NCBI RefSeq assembly: GCF_000725545.1
Contig: NZ_JNZP01000010.1
Span: 201,639-265,638 of the forward strand
Direction: 5' to 3'
DNA length: 64,000 nucleotides
From: Streptomyces exfoliatus
Lineage (GTDB): Bacteria; Actinomycetota; Actinomycetes; Streptomycetales; Streptomycetaceae
Shown here piece after piece: positions 34,108 through 42,873 of this stretch; position 1 is the first letter of the stretch; each line of letters starts with the position of its first letter. Below the pieces are notes generated by a model. It saw only the letters and a list, made by a program, of their open reading frames with translations, was not told the DNA's origin and did not search any database. A program made the position numbers and the translations under genes.

Positions 34108-34991
34108 CTGGCGGCGCGGGTCAGTTCGTCCAGCGTGGCGGCGACGGCCGGGACCTGGGCGAGGTCCGGCAGCGTGAGGGCCACGATCTCCCGCTCCACC
34201 GCGGGCTCCACGGTCACGGTCCGCGCGCCCTTGGGCCGTACGGACTCGATGGCCAGCTCCGGCAGGACGGCCACGCCCAGACCGGCGCCGACCAGGCCCA
34301 CCACGGCCGGGTAGTCGTCGGTGGCGAAGTCGATACGAGGGGTGAAGCCCGCCTCCTCGCAGACGTCCACGAGCTGGCGGCGGCAGCGCGGGCAGCCCGC
34401 GATCCAGGACTCCTCCGCGAGTTCGGCGATGCCCACCGACGCGGCTTCGGCGAGCCGGTGCCCCTCGGGGACGAGGCCCACCAGCCGGTCGGCCAGGAGC
34501 GGGCGGACGACCAGGTCGTCCCACTCGGCCTGCCCCGCCCCGTACCGGAAGGCGAGGGCCACGTCGCAGTCGCCGTCGCGGAGCATCTCGATCGAGCGCG
34601 GCGGTTCGGCCTCGACGAGCGAGACGCGGGTGCCGGGGTGCGCGGCCCGCAGGGCGGCGAGCGCGGTGGGGACGAGGGTGGAGCTGCCGCTGGGGAAGGA
34701 GACCAGGCGGACCCGGCCCGCCCGGAGCCCGGCGATGGCGGCGACCTCCTCCTCGGCGGCGGTCAGCCCGGCGAGGATGCCGGAGGCGTGGCGGACGAGG
34801 ACCTCGCCCGCCTGGGTGAGGCGCATCTCGCGTCCGGTGCGGATCAGCAGCGGCGTGCCGGCGGAGGCTTCGAGGGCCTTCATCTGCTGGCTGACGGCGG
34901 GCTGGGTGCAGCCGAGTTCGCGCGCGGCGGCCGAGAAGGAGCCGGTGGCGGAGACGGCGCGCAGGACGCGGAGATGGCGTGCCTCGATCAT
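34098..34991 (-). CDS. LysR-family transcriptional regulator
   Basis: This 297-residue regulator has an N-terminal winged HTH (LRVLRAVSATGSFSAAARELGCTQPAVSQQMKALE) and a periplasmic-binding-protein-like effector domain (about 90-295). SFPSGSSTLVPTALAALRAAHPG starts that domain and GLGVAVLPELAIESV is its usual end. The ATG at 34991 is chosen; another ATG four codons upstream is possible. It is divergent from the MOSC/SDR pair across only 81 bases, the classic LysR layout, so it may control those genes. Its 3' end carries a tandem repeat. Confidence 0.9.
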   Translation of the reverse strand: MIEARHLRVLRAVSATGSFSAAARELGCTQPAVSQQMKALEASAGTPLLIRTGREMRLTQAGEVLVRHASGILAGLTAAEEEVAAIAGLRAGRVRLVSFPSGSSTLVPTALAALRAAHPGTRVSLVEAEPPRSIEMLRDGDCDVALAFRYGAGQAEWDDLVVRPLLADRLVGLVPEGHRLAEAASVGIAELAEESWIAGCPRCRRQLVDVCEEAGFTPRIDFATDDYPAVVGLVGAGLGVAVLPELAIESVRPKGARTVTVEPAVEREIVALTLPDLAQVPAVAATLDELTRAARRA

Positions 34992-35072
34992 GCGCTCCAG
35001 CATAAGCGAGTCTTGGGTGGAGCGGCACATTTTCACTGGAGGCTTTGAGGCGGGTGCCCGTAAGGTGCCCGC

Positions 35073-35780
35073 ATGACCTTGCTGAGTGTGAATGTGGGCC
35101 GCGCCAGGGCAGTGGACTACACCGACGCCGCTTCCGGCCTCACCGCCATCGACAAGCGCCCCGTCGAGGGGCCGGTGCGGATCGAGGCCCCCGGGGCGCC
35201 TGGTGTCGGCAGGAGCGGACTCGCCGGGGACACGGTCTGCGACCTGCGGTTCCACGGCGGCAACGACCGGGCCGCGTACGCCTTCGCCCGCGAGGACCTG
35301 GATCTGTGGGAAGGGGAGCTCGGCCGCGAGCTGGCCAACGGCTCCTTCGGCGAGAACCTCACCACCCGGGGCCTCGACGTGAACGGGGCGCTGATCGGCG
35401 AACGGTGGCGGATCGGCGAGGACGTGGTCCTGGAGGTCACCGGCGGCCGCATCCCCTGCCGTACGTTCGCGGGCTTCGTCGAGGAGAAGGGCTGGGTCCG
35501 GCGGTTCACGCGGTCCCAGGCCGGTCCCGGCGCGCTGCTGCGCGTGATCGTGCCGGGCGAGATCCGCGCCGGTGACCCGATCACGGTCGTCCACCGGCCC
35601 GCTCACGACATCACCGTCGCGTTGCTCCACCGCGCCGCGACCGCCGAACGGACGCTGCTGCCCCATACGTTGGCCGCCGCCGAGTGGATGGAGTCGGGAC
35701 TCCTCGCCCTCGCACGTCAGTACGCGGACAAGTACGCGGCGGGCGGCGCCGACGAGCAGGGCACTACCGTGCCCGTATGA
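35073..35780 (+). CDS. MOSC domain protein, YiiM-like
   Basis: This 235-residue MOSC-domain protein belongs to the molybdenum-cofactor sulfurase C-terminal type. It has GDTVCDLRFHGGNDRAAYAFAREDLDLWE, GSFGENLTTRGLDVNGALIGERWRIGED and the conserved Cys in GRIPCRTFAGF. YiiM-type members reduce N-hydroxylated compounds with molybdenum cofactor. Whether this one does is inference. A C-terminal helical stretch (VALLHRAATAERTLLPH) resembles the YiiM 3-alpha domain. It is coupled to the next gene by an ATGA overlap and divergent from the LysR gene. Confidence 0.88.
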   Translation: MTLLSVNVGRARAVDYTDAASGLTAIDKRPVEGPVRIEAPGAPGVGRSGLAGDTVCDLRFHGGNDRAAYAFAREDLDLWEGELGRELANGSFGENLTTRGLDVNGALIGERWRIGEDVVLEVTGGRIPCRTFAGFVEEKGWVRRFTRSQAGPGALLRVIVPGEIRAGDPITVVHRPAHDITVALLHRAATAERTLLPHTLAAAEWMESGLLALARQYADKYAAGGADEQGTTVPV

Positions 35781-36550
35781 CGACTGCACTGATTACGGGC
35801 GCCACCGCGGGCATCGGGGCCGCTTTCGCACGGAGGCTCGCGGCGGACGGCCACGATGTCGTGCTCGTGGCCCGGGACATGAAGCGGCTCCGGGAGCAGG
35901 CGACCGAGCTGCACGACCGGCACGGCGTCGAGGCCGGGGTGCTCGCGGCGGACCTCTCCGAGGAGAAGGGCATCGCCGCCGTCGAGGCGCGGCTCTCGGA
36001 CCCGAAGCGGCCGGTGGACCTGCTCGTGAACAACGCGGGCTTCGGCAACAAGGGCCGCTTCCTCGAAGTGTCCATGGCCGACGAGCTGAAGATGCTCACG
36101 GTGCACTGCGAGGCCGTGCTGCGGTTGACCTCGGCCGCCGCCGCCTCGATGAAGGAACGCCGCAGGGGCGCCGTGGTGAACGTCGCCTCCGTGGCTGCCT
36201 TCGTGCCCCGCGGGACGTACGGGGCGTCGAAGGCCTGGGTCGTGCAGTTCACCCAGGGCGCCGCCCGGGACCTGGCGGGCAGCGGGGTACGGCTGATGGC
36301 GCTCTGCCCCGGCTTCGTACGGACCGAGTTCCACGAGCGGGCCGGGATGGGGACGGACAACATTCCCGGCTGGATGTGGCTCGACGCGGACAAGCTGGTG
36401 ACGGCGGCGCTGTCGGACCTGGAGCGGGGGAAGACGCTGTCGATCCCCGACCCCCGGTACAAGGCCCTGATGGGTGTGGTGAAGCTGGCGCCGCGCGGCC
36501 TGCTCGGCGGGGTCTCCTCGAAGGCCGGCCGCAAGTACGGGCCGAAGTGA
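35777..36550 (+). CDS. Short-chain dehydrogenase/reductase
   Basis: This 257-residue NAD(P)-dependent SDR has the cofactor loop ALITGATAGIGAAFARRLAADGH, with VARDMKRLRE favouring NADPH. LLVNNAGFGNKGRF is present, catalytic Ser lies in VVNVASVAAF, and the Tyr-x3-Lys motif is TYGASKAW. LCPGFVRTEFHE is the usual post-active-site motif. Members with this profile are often annotated as ketoreductases or DltE-like. The ATG at 35777 overlaps the stop of the MOSC gene, so the two genes form an operon. Confidence 0.9.
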   Translation: MTTALITGATAGIGAAFARRLAADGHDVVLVARDMKRLREQATELHDRHGVEAGVLAADLSEEKGIAAVEARLSDPKRPVDLLVNNAGFGNKGRFLEVSMADELKMLTVHCEAVLRLTSAAAASMKERRRGAVVNVASVAAFVPRGTYGASKAWVVQFTQGAARDLAGSGVRLMALCPGFVRTEFHERAGMGTDNIPGWMWLDADKLVTAALSDLERGKTLSIPDPRYKALMGVVKLAPRGLLGGVSSKAGRKYGPK

Positions 36551-36561
36551 CCCGGACCGGA

Positions 36562-38376
36562 TCAGTTCCCGAGGGCGCCGAGATCCAGTCGGGTGGTGGT
36601 TCCGTTCTGCCAGGTCACGCTCAGCAGGTGGCCGGCGACCCGGACGTCCGCGAGGTCGGCCACCGGGGCGGGGCCTGGTTCGGCGGTGAGTGAGGCGAGG
36701 GCCACGAAGAGGGTCGCCGGGCCCGTCGTGGTGCCGTGGAGGGCGAGGGTCCGGCTGCCGGGCCCCTGAAGGGTCTCCCCGGTGGGGAGTTCGGCCACCC
36801 CGGGGTCGTAGCCGTGGACCGGGTGGAGCTGGGCGTGCGGCCCGTCGGGGGTGGCGGCCCAGCCGGTCTGCCGTACGGGAGTCCCTTCCGGGGCGCCGAG
36901 CACGAGGTGGGCGCGGACCTCGGCGCGGCCGTGGGCGAGCGTCGCGGAGACCACCCGGACGCCGGGCAGCGGACGGTGGACGGAGGCGGCCCGGTCGGGA
37001 CCGGTGCCGAGCGGGGTGGCGGGGCCGCGGGCGGTGACCGGGCCGCCGTCCGGCAGCAGGGCGAAGTGGTTGTCGGCGGGCGCGGTTCCCGTACTGGGTC
37101 CCGTACGGGTCGAATAGGCGTGACGGGCGTATCCGGGGTCGTCCTCGCCGCCCGGCTCGGCGCTGTGCACATGGTTGCTGCCGTGGTTGTGGAGGCGTAC
37201 GAGTCCGTCGGCGGCGGTCGTCTGGACGAGCAGCCCGGCCGGGGCGAAGGGGCGCACGGTGTCGGCGCGTTCGGCGGGCAGGGGTTCCTCGGGGTCGGTC
37301 CAGGCGGGGTGGCCCGCGGGCAGGAGGAGACCGAGGAAGCCCTTGGACGCCCAGTAGGGGGAGCCGGGTCCCGAGTAGTCCTGGACCAGCTGCGGGTACG
37401 GGCCGTGCCAGCCGAGGGTGAGGAGCCCGCTCGTGTCGGTGGCGCCCCGGTCGAGGAAGTACCGCAGGGTGCCGGAGGCGAGACGGCGGGTGGCGCCGGG
37501 CATGAGCGGGGTGTGCCCGGTGAGGGTGCCGAGCCAGGGCGCCGCGGCCGCGGCGAAGCGGTAGATCAGGGACCTCCCGTACGGGAGGGGGGCGCCGTCC
37601 GCGTCGAAGAGGTGGACGTAGTCGTCGAGATGGGCGCGCAGGCGGGGCCCGTACCGGTCGAGGAGCGCCCGGTCGCCGGCGAGGTGGGCGTGGAGCACGG
37701 GGTAGAAGTGCAGGGCCCAGGCGTTGTAGTGGTCGAAGGCGCGGTTGTCGCCGTCGCTGTACCAGCCGTCGCCGAGGTACCAGTGCTCGATGCGGGCGAG
37801 GGAGCGGTCGATGGTGGCGGCGGCGCGGTCGGTGTCGACGCCCGCGTCCTGGAGGAAGCCCGCGACGGTGAGGCCGAAGAGCCACCAGTTGTTGTCGACG
37901 GGGGACGGCCCGAGGGCGGGGCGGAGCCAGTCGGCGACCTGTTCGCGGGTGCGGTCGTCGAGCCGGTCCCAGAGCCAGGGGCGGGTGAGGCGGAGGCCGA
38001 GGGCGACGGAGGCGGCTTCGACGACCGCCTGGCGGGTGCCGGTGGTGAGGGGCCAGCTGTCGGGGCCTTCGGTCCCCGGCTCGCGGGTGCCGGCCGTGAG
38101 CCCCTCGGCGTACCGGTCCAGGTGGCCGAGCGGGTCCGCTCCCCCGGCGCCCGCGACCCTGAGTGCGGCGAGGAGGAAGGTGCGGGCCCAGCCCTCCAGG
38201 CCGTCGGACCGGGTTCCGGACCAGCTGGGGCGGGGCCCTGGAAGGCCGATCAGCGCACGTTCCGGCGAGGCGAAGGGGCGTACGGCCAGGAGGAGTCGGT
38301 CGGCCGTGGCCTCCCAGTGGGCACGCGTCCAGCCGGTGTACGGGCTGAGCTCACGGTTCTCGGGCGGCGTGGGCAT
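36562..38376 (-). CDS. DUF2264 domain protein, likely carbohydrate-active
   Basis: This 604-residue protein is of the DUF2264 type. An all-helical N-terminal region looks like an (alpha/alpha)6 barrel (about 10-380), with NNWWLFGLTVAGFLQDAG, HWYLGDGWYSDGDNRAFDHYNAWALHFYP and PYGRSLIYRFAAAAAPWLG. The C-terminal half is beta-rich (about 400-600), as in heparinase- or uronyl-hydrolase-like enzymes. There is no signal peptide, so a cytosolic substrate is expected. It is divergent from a sugar-type regulator with an operator between them and belongs to the uptake locus that follows. The exact reaction is unknown. Confidence 0.85.
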   Translation of the reverse strand: MPTPPENRELSPYTGWTRAHWEATADRLLLAVRPFASPERALIGLPGPRPSWSGTRSDGLEGWARTFLLAALRVAGAGGADPLGHLDRYAEGLTAGTREPGTEGPDSWPLTTGTRQAVVEAASVALGLRLTRPWLWDRLDDRTREQVADWLRPALGPSPVDNNWWLFGLTVAGFLQDAGVDTDRAAATIDRSLARIEHWYLGDGWYSDGDNRAFDHYNAWALHFYPVLHAHLAGDRALLDRYGPRLRAHLDDYVHLFDADGAPLPYGRSLIYRFAAAAAPWLGTLTGHTPLMPGATRRLASGTLRYFLDRGATDTSGLLTLGWHGPYPQLVQDYSGPGSPYWASKGFLGLLLPAGHPAWTDPEEPLPAERADTVRPFAPAGLLVQTTAADGLVRLHNHGSNHVHSAEPGGEDDPGYARHAYSTRTGPSTGTAPADNHFALLPDGGPVTARGPATPLGTGPDRAASVHRPLPGVRVVSATLAHGRAEVRAHLVLGAPEGTPVRQTGWAATPDGPHAQLHPVHGYDPGVAELPTGETLQGPGSRTLALHGTTTGPATLFVALASLTAEPGPAPVADLADVRVAGHLLSVTWQNGTTTRLDLGALGN

Positions 38377-38461
38377 GATGCTCCCTGAGGGCTGCCTGGG
38401 TGACGTCTGCGTCGCCCGGAATCCTGGACAGGCTTCGATCGGACGTCAAGAGATTCAGAGC

Positions 38462-38493
38462 GAATGATCGAAACAAGTGTCGTTCGATCATTC
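38462..38493. promoter_or_regulatory. Operator dyad between DUF2264 gene and regulator
   Basis: GAATGATCGAA (38462-38472), ten bases, then TTCGATCATTC (38483-38493) is a perfect inverted repeat with 11-base arms. It lies in the divergent promoter region. A close copy of the right arm occurs again before the binding-protein gene at 39672-39682. It is the likely operator of the regulator encoded at 38541. Confidence 0.75.
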
Positions 38494-38540
38494 CTGGGCT
38501 AGGGTCGACAGACCACCACCACGCGAGGGGGAACCGCACC

Positions 38541-39665
38541 GTGCGCGAGAGTGCCGCCGAACGACACGACCGACTGCTGGCCCTGGTCCGCGAGCGCGGC
38601 ACCGCCCGCGTCGCCGAGCTGGCCGAACGGCTCGGGGTCTCCCCCGTCACCGCCCGCCGCGACGTCGAGGTCCTGTCCGGCCGGGGCCTGATCGACCGGG
38701 TGCACGGCCAGGTCTCCTGGCCGCGCCGCCAGGGCGCAAGCGGCGGGCGGTCCGGCGAGGGCCTGGTCATCGGCCTGCTCGCCCCCTCCGCCACCTACTA
38801 CTTCGCCGAGGTCATCCGGGGGGCGCACGAGGCCGCCGCCCGGGCGGGCGCCCGGCTGGTGCTCCGCGTCTCCGACTACCGGCCGGAGGAGGACAGGGCC
38901 CGCACCGAGGGGCTGCTCGCGGCGGGCGCCGAGGGCGTCCTCGTCGCGCCCGGCTGGCGGGGTCCCGAGGACCGGCTCGCGTACGGGGACTGGCTCGCCG
39001 AGCTTCCCGTACCGGCCGTGCTCCTGGAGCGCAGGGCCGAGCCCGGCAGCCCGCTGGACGGCCTGGACCGGGTGGCCTCGGACCACGGCCACGGCGTCCT
39101 GCTCGCCCTGCGCCACCTGCTCGACCTCGGTCACTCGACGCCGCTGCTCGTGGCGCGCCGGGACTCCCCGACCGCGCTCGCGGTGCGTGCCGGCTACGCC
39201 GAGGCGCTCGGGACGCTGGGCCTCACGGAGCCGCGGCCCGTCATCGACTCCGTACCGGCGGAGGCGGACCCGGAGGGCTTCGAGCGGGCCGTGCGGGCGC
39301 TGCACGAGGCGGTCGGCTCGGGGCTCGCGAGCGCGGCCCTGGTCCACAACGACGTGGACGCGATCGAGATCGTTCAGCGCCTGGCCGTGCTCGGCGTACG
39401 GGTGCCGCAGGACCTGGCCCTGATCGCGTACGACGACGAGGTCGCGGCGCTCGCCGACACCCCGCTGACGGCGGTCGCGCCACCGAAGCGGCAGGTGGGG
39501 CGGCACGCCACCGAGCTGCTGGTGGAGCGACTCTCCGAGAACGCAGCGGGTGCCGCGGCGGGTTCCGAGGACTCCGGCGAGGAGGCGGCGCGGCGCCATC
39601 TGGGCCTGCTGCCGAGGCTCCGGGTGCGGGACTCGTGCGGGGCACGCTCCACCTCCTCAATCTGA
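38541..39665 (+). CDS. DeoR-type HTH / LacI-type sensor transcriptional regulator
   Basis: This 374-residue repressor-like protein has a DeoR-family HTH at residues about 5-60 (RLLALVRERGTARVAELAERLGVSPVTARRDVEVL, then RVHGQVSW). It is fused to a LacI/GalR-type periplasmic-binding-like sensor (about 78-345) with VIGLLAPSATYYFAEVIRGAHEAA, YRPEEDRARTEGLLAAG and LALIAYDDEVAALADTPLTAV. This hybrid is common for sugar regulators in Streptomyces. The GTG at 38541 follows AGGGGG. It probably represses itself, the DUF2264 gene and the ABC operon through the GAATGATCGAA-type operators, released by an unknown sugar. Confidence 0.9.
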   Translation: MRESAAERHDRLLALVRERGTARVAELAERLGVSPVTARRDVEVLSGRGLIDRVHGQVSWPRRQGASGGRSGEGLVIGLLAPSATYYFAEVIRGAHEAAARAGARLVLRVSDYRPEEDRARTEGLLAAGAEGVLVAPGWRGPEDRLAYGDWLAELPVPAVLLERRAEPGSPLDGLDRVASDHGHGVLLALRHLLDLGHSTPLLVARRDSPTALAVRAGYAEALGTLGLTEPRPVIDSVPAEADPEGFERAVRALHEAVGSGLASAALVHNDVDAIEIVQRLAVLGVRVPQDLALIAYDDEVAALADTPLTAVAPPKRQVGRHATELLVERLSENAAGAAAGSEDSGEEAARRHLGLLPRLRVRDSCGARSTSSI

Positions 39666-39723
39666 TCATTTTTCGATCAATCAATCTTTCGCTCTTGACT
39701 TCGGTCATGAACGGTCACAGGAT
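39663..39723 (+). promoter_or_regulatory. Operator and promoter of the sugar ABC operon
   Basis: TTCGATCAATC at 39672-39682 matches 10 of 11 bases of the dyad arm at 38483-38493 and is preceded by TGATC. Downstream, TTGACT (39695-39700), a 17-base spacer and CAGGAT (39718-39723) make a good housekeeping-type promoter. The operator lies 12 bases upstream of the -35 box. Confidence 0.65.
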
Positions 39724-39766
39724 CACGGCCACAACCTCCCAGCCGCCCGTCCCCAGGAGCCGTGCC

Positions 39767-41083
39767 GTGACCCGTAGTTGGAGCAGAACGTCCCGCGTCA
39801 TAGCCGGCACCGCCACCGCCCTCGCCGTGCTCACGGCCTGCGGCGGCGGCGGTGACGACACCGCGAACAAGTCGAACGAGCCCGTGACCATCACCTTCTG
39901 GGGCTGGGCCAAGGGCTCCAAGGACGTCGTCGACGCCTTCAACGCCTCCCACACCGACATCCAGGTGAAGTTCGAGGAGATCCCCTCCGGCACCGCCGGC
40001 GGCTACGCCAAGATCTCCAACGCCGTGAAGGCCGGCAACGCCCCCGACCTCGTCTCCATCGAGTACTCCTCGCTCCCCGAGTTCGTCAGCTCCGGCGCCC
40101 TCCAGGACATCGGCGGCGAGTTCACCGAGGCCGACCGCGCCAAGCTGCTGCCGCAGACCGTCGAACTCACCACCCTCGGCGGCAAGACCTGGGCCGTCCC
40201 CTTCGACGCGGCCCCGCAGGCCTTCTTCTACCGCAAGGACCTCTTCGCGAAGTACAAGGTCGAGGTCCCCACCACCTGGGACGCGTTCAGGAAGGCCGCC
40301 GAGCAGGTCAAGAAGGCCGACGCCAAGGCCCGTATCGCCACCTTCTTCCCGGACGACCCGACCACCTTCGAGGCCATGGCCTGGCAGGCCGGCGCCCAGT
40401 GGTTCAAGGCCGAGAACGACACCTGGAAGATCGACACCACCGACGCGGCCACCACCAAGGTCACCGCCTACTGGCAGGGCCTCCTCGACGCCGGACTCGT
40501 CCACAAGAACGCCTCCTTCAGCCCCGAGTGGACCGGCTCCCTCAAGAACGGCACCACCATCGGCTACCTCGGCGCCTCCTGGGGCGCGGGCGTCCTCAAG
40601 GGCACCCTGCCCGAGCAGAACGGCAAGTGGGCCGTCGCCCCCATGCCCAGCTGGGACGGCAAGCCCGCCAGCGGCATGCTCGGCGGCACCTCCTTCGCCG
40701 TGACCAAGGACAGCAAGCGGAAGGCCGCAGCCGTCACCTTCGCCGAGTGGATGTCCACCACCGAGGACGGCGTCAAGGCCCGGATCGCCTCCGGCACCTC
40801 CTCCGCCTTCCCCGCAGCCGCCGCCCTCCGGCCCGTCGCCAAGAAGGCCTTCGACGCGAGCTACTACGGCGGCCAGGACATCTACGCCCTCTTCGAGGCC
40901 TCCGGCGCCTCCATCAGCCCCAACTGGGCCTGGGGACCCACCACCGGCACCACCAACACCACCATCAAGGACCACTTCGGCAAGATCGCCCAGGGCGGCC
41001 CCGGCATCGCCGACGCCGTCAAGGCCGGTCACGACGCCACCGTCGCCGAACTCACCAAGCGCGGCCTGAAGGTCGAGGGCTGA
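39767..41083 (+). CDS. Sugar ABC transporter substrate-binding lipoprotein
   Basis: This 438-residue extracellular binding protein is of the carbohydrate family (SBP_bac_1). The signal peptide ends in the lipobox LTAC at about residue 25, followed by Gly and Asp. Typical motifs are PVTITFWGWAKGSKDVVDAFNASHTDIQVKFEEIP, AGNAPDLVSIEYSSLPEF, GGKTWAVPFDAAPQAFFYRKDLF and MAWQAGAQWF. The GTG at 39767 has AGGAG at good spacing. It starts an operon with two permeases and a dehydrogenase. There is no ATPase gene, as is usual for Streptomyces sugar importers that share MsiK. Confidence 0.92.
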   Translation: MTRSWSRTSRVIAGTATALAVLTACGGGGDDTANKSNEPVTITFWGWAKGSKDVVDAFNASHTDIQVKFEEIPSGTAGGYAKISNAVKAGNAPDLVSIEYSSLPEFVSSGALQDIGGEFTEADRAKLLPQTVELTTLGGKTWAVPFDAAPQAFFYRKDLFAKYKVEVPTTWDAFRKAAEQVKKADAKARIATFFPDDPTTFEAMAWQAGAQWFKAENDTWKIDTTDAATTKVTAYWQGLLDAGLVHKNASFSPEWTGSLKNGTTIGYLGASWGAGVLKGTLPEQNGKWAVAPMPSWDGKPASGMLGGTSFAVTKDSKRKAAAVTFAEWMSTTEDGVKARIASGTSSAFPAAAALRPVAKKAFDASYYGGQDIYALFEASGASISPNWAWGPTTGTTNTTIKDHFGKIAQGGPGIADAVKAGHDATVAELTKRGLKVEG

Positions 41084-41087
41084 CCGC

Positions 41088-42005
41088 ATGAAGGCCCGCA
41101 CCCGCGCCGCCACGATCCTGCTGACCCCCTTCTTCCTGCTCTTCACCGCGGTGATGGTGGTGCCGATCGGATACGCGGTCTGGCTCAGCCTCTTCACCGA
41201 GAAGCAGTCCGGACTGGGCTTCGGCGGCACCGAGACCGTCTTCACCGGCCTCGACAACTACACCGCGGCGCTGGGTGACCGGGCCTTCCGCGAGGGCTTC
41301 GGCGTCCTGCTCGGATACTGCCTGTTCTACATCCCGCTGCTGCTCGCCGGAGCCCTCGGCCTCGCCCTCCTGCTCGACTCGGCACTCGCCCGCGCCCGCC
41401 GCTTCTTCCAGCTCGCGCTCTTCCTGCCGCACGCCGTCCCCGGCATCATCGCCGCCCTGATCTGGGTCTACCTCTACACGCCCCAACTCAGCCCGGTCGT
41501 CCAGGCCATGGAGGCCGGAGGCATCGGCTTCGACTTCTTCTCCCCCGAAGGCGCCCTGCCCTCCATCATCAACATCGCCCTGTGGGAATGGCTCGGCTAC
41601 AACATGGTCATCTTCTACGCGGCCCTCCAGGCCATCGACCGCTCCGTCCTCGAAGCGGCCACCGTCGACGGGGCCGGCGCCTGGCGCATCGCCTTCTCCG
41701 TCAAGATCCCGCTCGTCAAGGCCTCCCTCGCGATGGTCGGCCTCTTCACGGTCATCGGCTCCCTCCAGCTCTTCACCGAGCCGCTGATCCTCAACAAGGG
41801 CACCGGATCCGCCGTCACCTCCACCTGGACGCCGAACATGTACGCCTACACCGCGGCCTTCGACCGCAACGACTACGGACTCGCCGCCGCCGCCTCCGTA
41901 CTCCTCGCCCTGACGGCGGCGCTGCTCTCCTTCGCCGTCACCAGGCTGACCGGTCGCCGCAAGGCGGGCACGGCGGGCACGGCCCGAAGGGAGCGCACGG
42001 CATGA
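41088..42005 (+). CDS. Sugar ABC transporter permease (MalF type)
   Basis: This 305-residue inner-membrane permease has six predicted helices, with LLTPFFLLFTAVMVVPIGYAVWLSLF first. The EAA loop that contacts the ATPase reads EAATVDGAGAWRIAFSVKIPL. It starts four bases after the binding-protein stop and overlaps the next permease by four bases (ATGA), so it is part of a tight operon. It would pair with the following MalG-type permease. Confidence 0.93.
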   Translation: MKARTRAATILLTPFFLLFTAVMVVPIGYAVWLSLFTEKQSGLGFGGTETVFTGLDNYTAALGDRAFREGFGVLLGYCLFYIPLLLAGALGLALLLDSALARARRFFQLALFLPHAVPGIIAALIWVYLYTPQLSPVVQAMEAGGIGFDFFSPEGALPSIINIALWEWLGYNMVIFYAALQAIDRSVLEAATVDGAGAWRIAFSVKIPLVKASLAMVGLFTVIGSLQLFTEPLILNKGTGSAVTSTWTPNMYAYTAAFDRNDYGLAAAASVLLALTAALLSFAVTRLTGRRKAGTAGTARRERTA

Positions 42006-42856
42006 GCGGCCCCCGCACCCCGAACCGATGGCTCTCCAAGACGGCCGTCAACGGCTCCCTCCTCCTCGCCGTCGTCTACATGCTCTTCCCACTCGTGTGG
42101 CTGCTCACCGCCGCCACCAAGGACGCCGGCGGCCTCCTCGCCGGAAACGCCTTCTCCTTCGAGGGCTTCGACCTGGGCGGCAACCTCACCCGGCTCGCCG
42201 AGTACAACGACGGCATCTACTTCCACTGGTACCTGAACAGCCTCCTCTACGCCGGAGTCGGCGCCCTCGCCTGCTCGTTCGTCAGCGTCGCCGCCGGGTA
42301 CGCCTTCCACGTCTACGACTTCAAGGGCAAGGAGAAGCTCTTCGGCCTCGTCCTGCTCGGCGTGCTCGTCCCCACCACGGCGCTCGCCCTGCCGATGTAC
42401 CTCCTGGCCAGCGAGGTCGGCGTCGTCAACACCTACTGGGCCGTCCTCATCCCCGTCCTCGTCAACCCCTTCGGCGTCTACCTGTCCCGGGTCTTCTGCG
42501 CCGGCTACATCCCCGACGAGGCCCTGGAGGCAGCCCGTATCGACGGAGCGGGCGAGCTGCGCGTCTTCTGGTCCATCGGTCTGCGCATGGTCATGCCCGG
42601 CTTCGTGACCGTCTTCCTCTTCCAGTTCACCGCCGTGTGGAACAACTTCTTCCTCCCCCTGGTGATGCTGTCGGACCAGAAGCTGTACCCGCTGAGCCTC
42701 GGGCTGTACGCGTGGAACAGCAACGCCCACGCCGAACCCGACTACTACCCCCTCGTCGTCACCGGATCCCTGCTCGCCGTCGTCCCCCTCGTCGTCGCCT
42801 TCGTCTCCCTCCAGCGCCACTGGAAGGCCGGTCTGACGGCCGGCAGCGTCAAGTGA
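42002..42856 (+). CDS. Sugar ABC transporter permease (MalG type)
   Basis: This 284-residue permease has six helices (first NGSLLLAVVYMLFPLVWLL) and the EAA loop EAARIDGAGELRVFWSIGLRM. FQFTAVWNNFFLPLVMLSD is the usual post-loop segment. The ATG at 42002 overlaps the stop of the MalF-type permease. It ends 17 bases before the hydroxyacid dehydrogenase gene. The substrate is not deducible from the permease, but the locus context suggests a sugar acid or an oligosaccharide handled by the DUF2264 protein. Confidence 0.93.
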   Translation: MSGPRTPNRWLSKTAVNGSLLLAVVYMLFPLVWLLTAATKDAGGLLAGNAFSFEGFDLGGNLTRLAEYNDGIYFHWYLNSLLYAGVGALACSFVSVAAGYAFHVYDFKGKEKLFGLVLLGVLVPTTALALPMYLLASEVGVVNTYWAVLIPVLVNPFGVYLSRVFCAGYIPDEALEAARIDGAGELRVFWSIGLRMVMPGFVTVFLFQFTAVWNNFFLPLVMLSDQKLYPLSLGLYAWNSNAHAEPDYYPLVVTGSLLAVVPLVVAFVSLQRHWKAGLTAGSVK

Positions 42857-42873
42857 GGAGCTCAGGTACAACG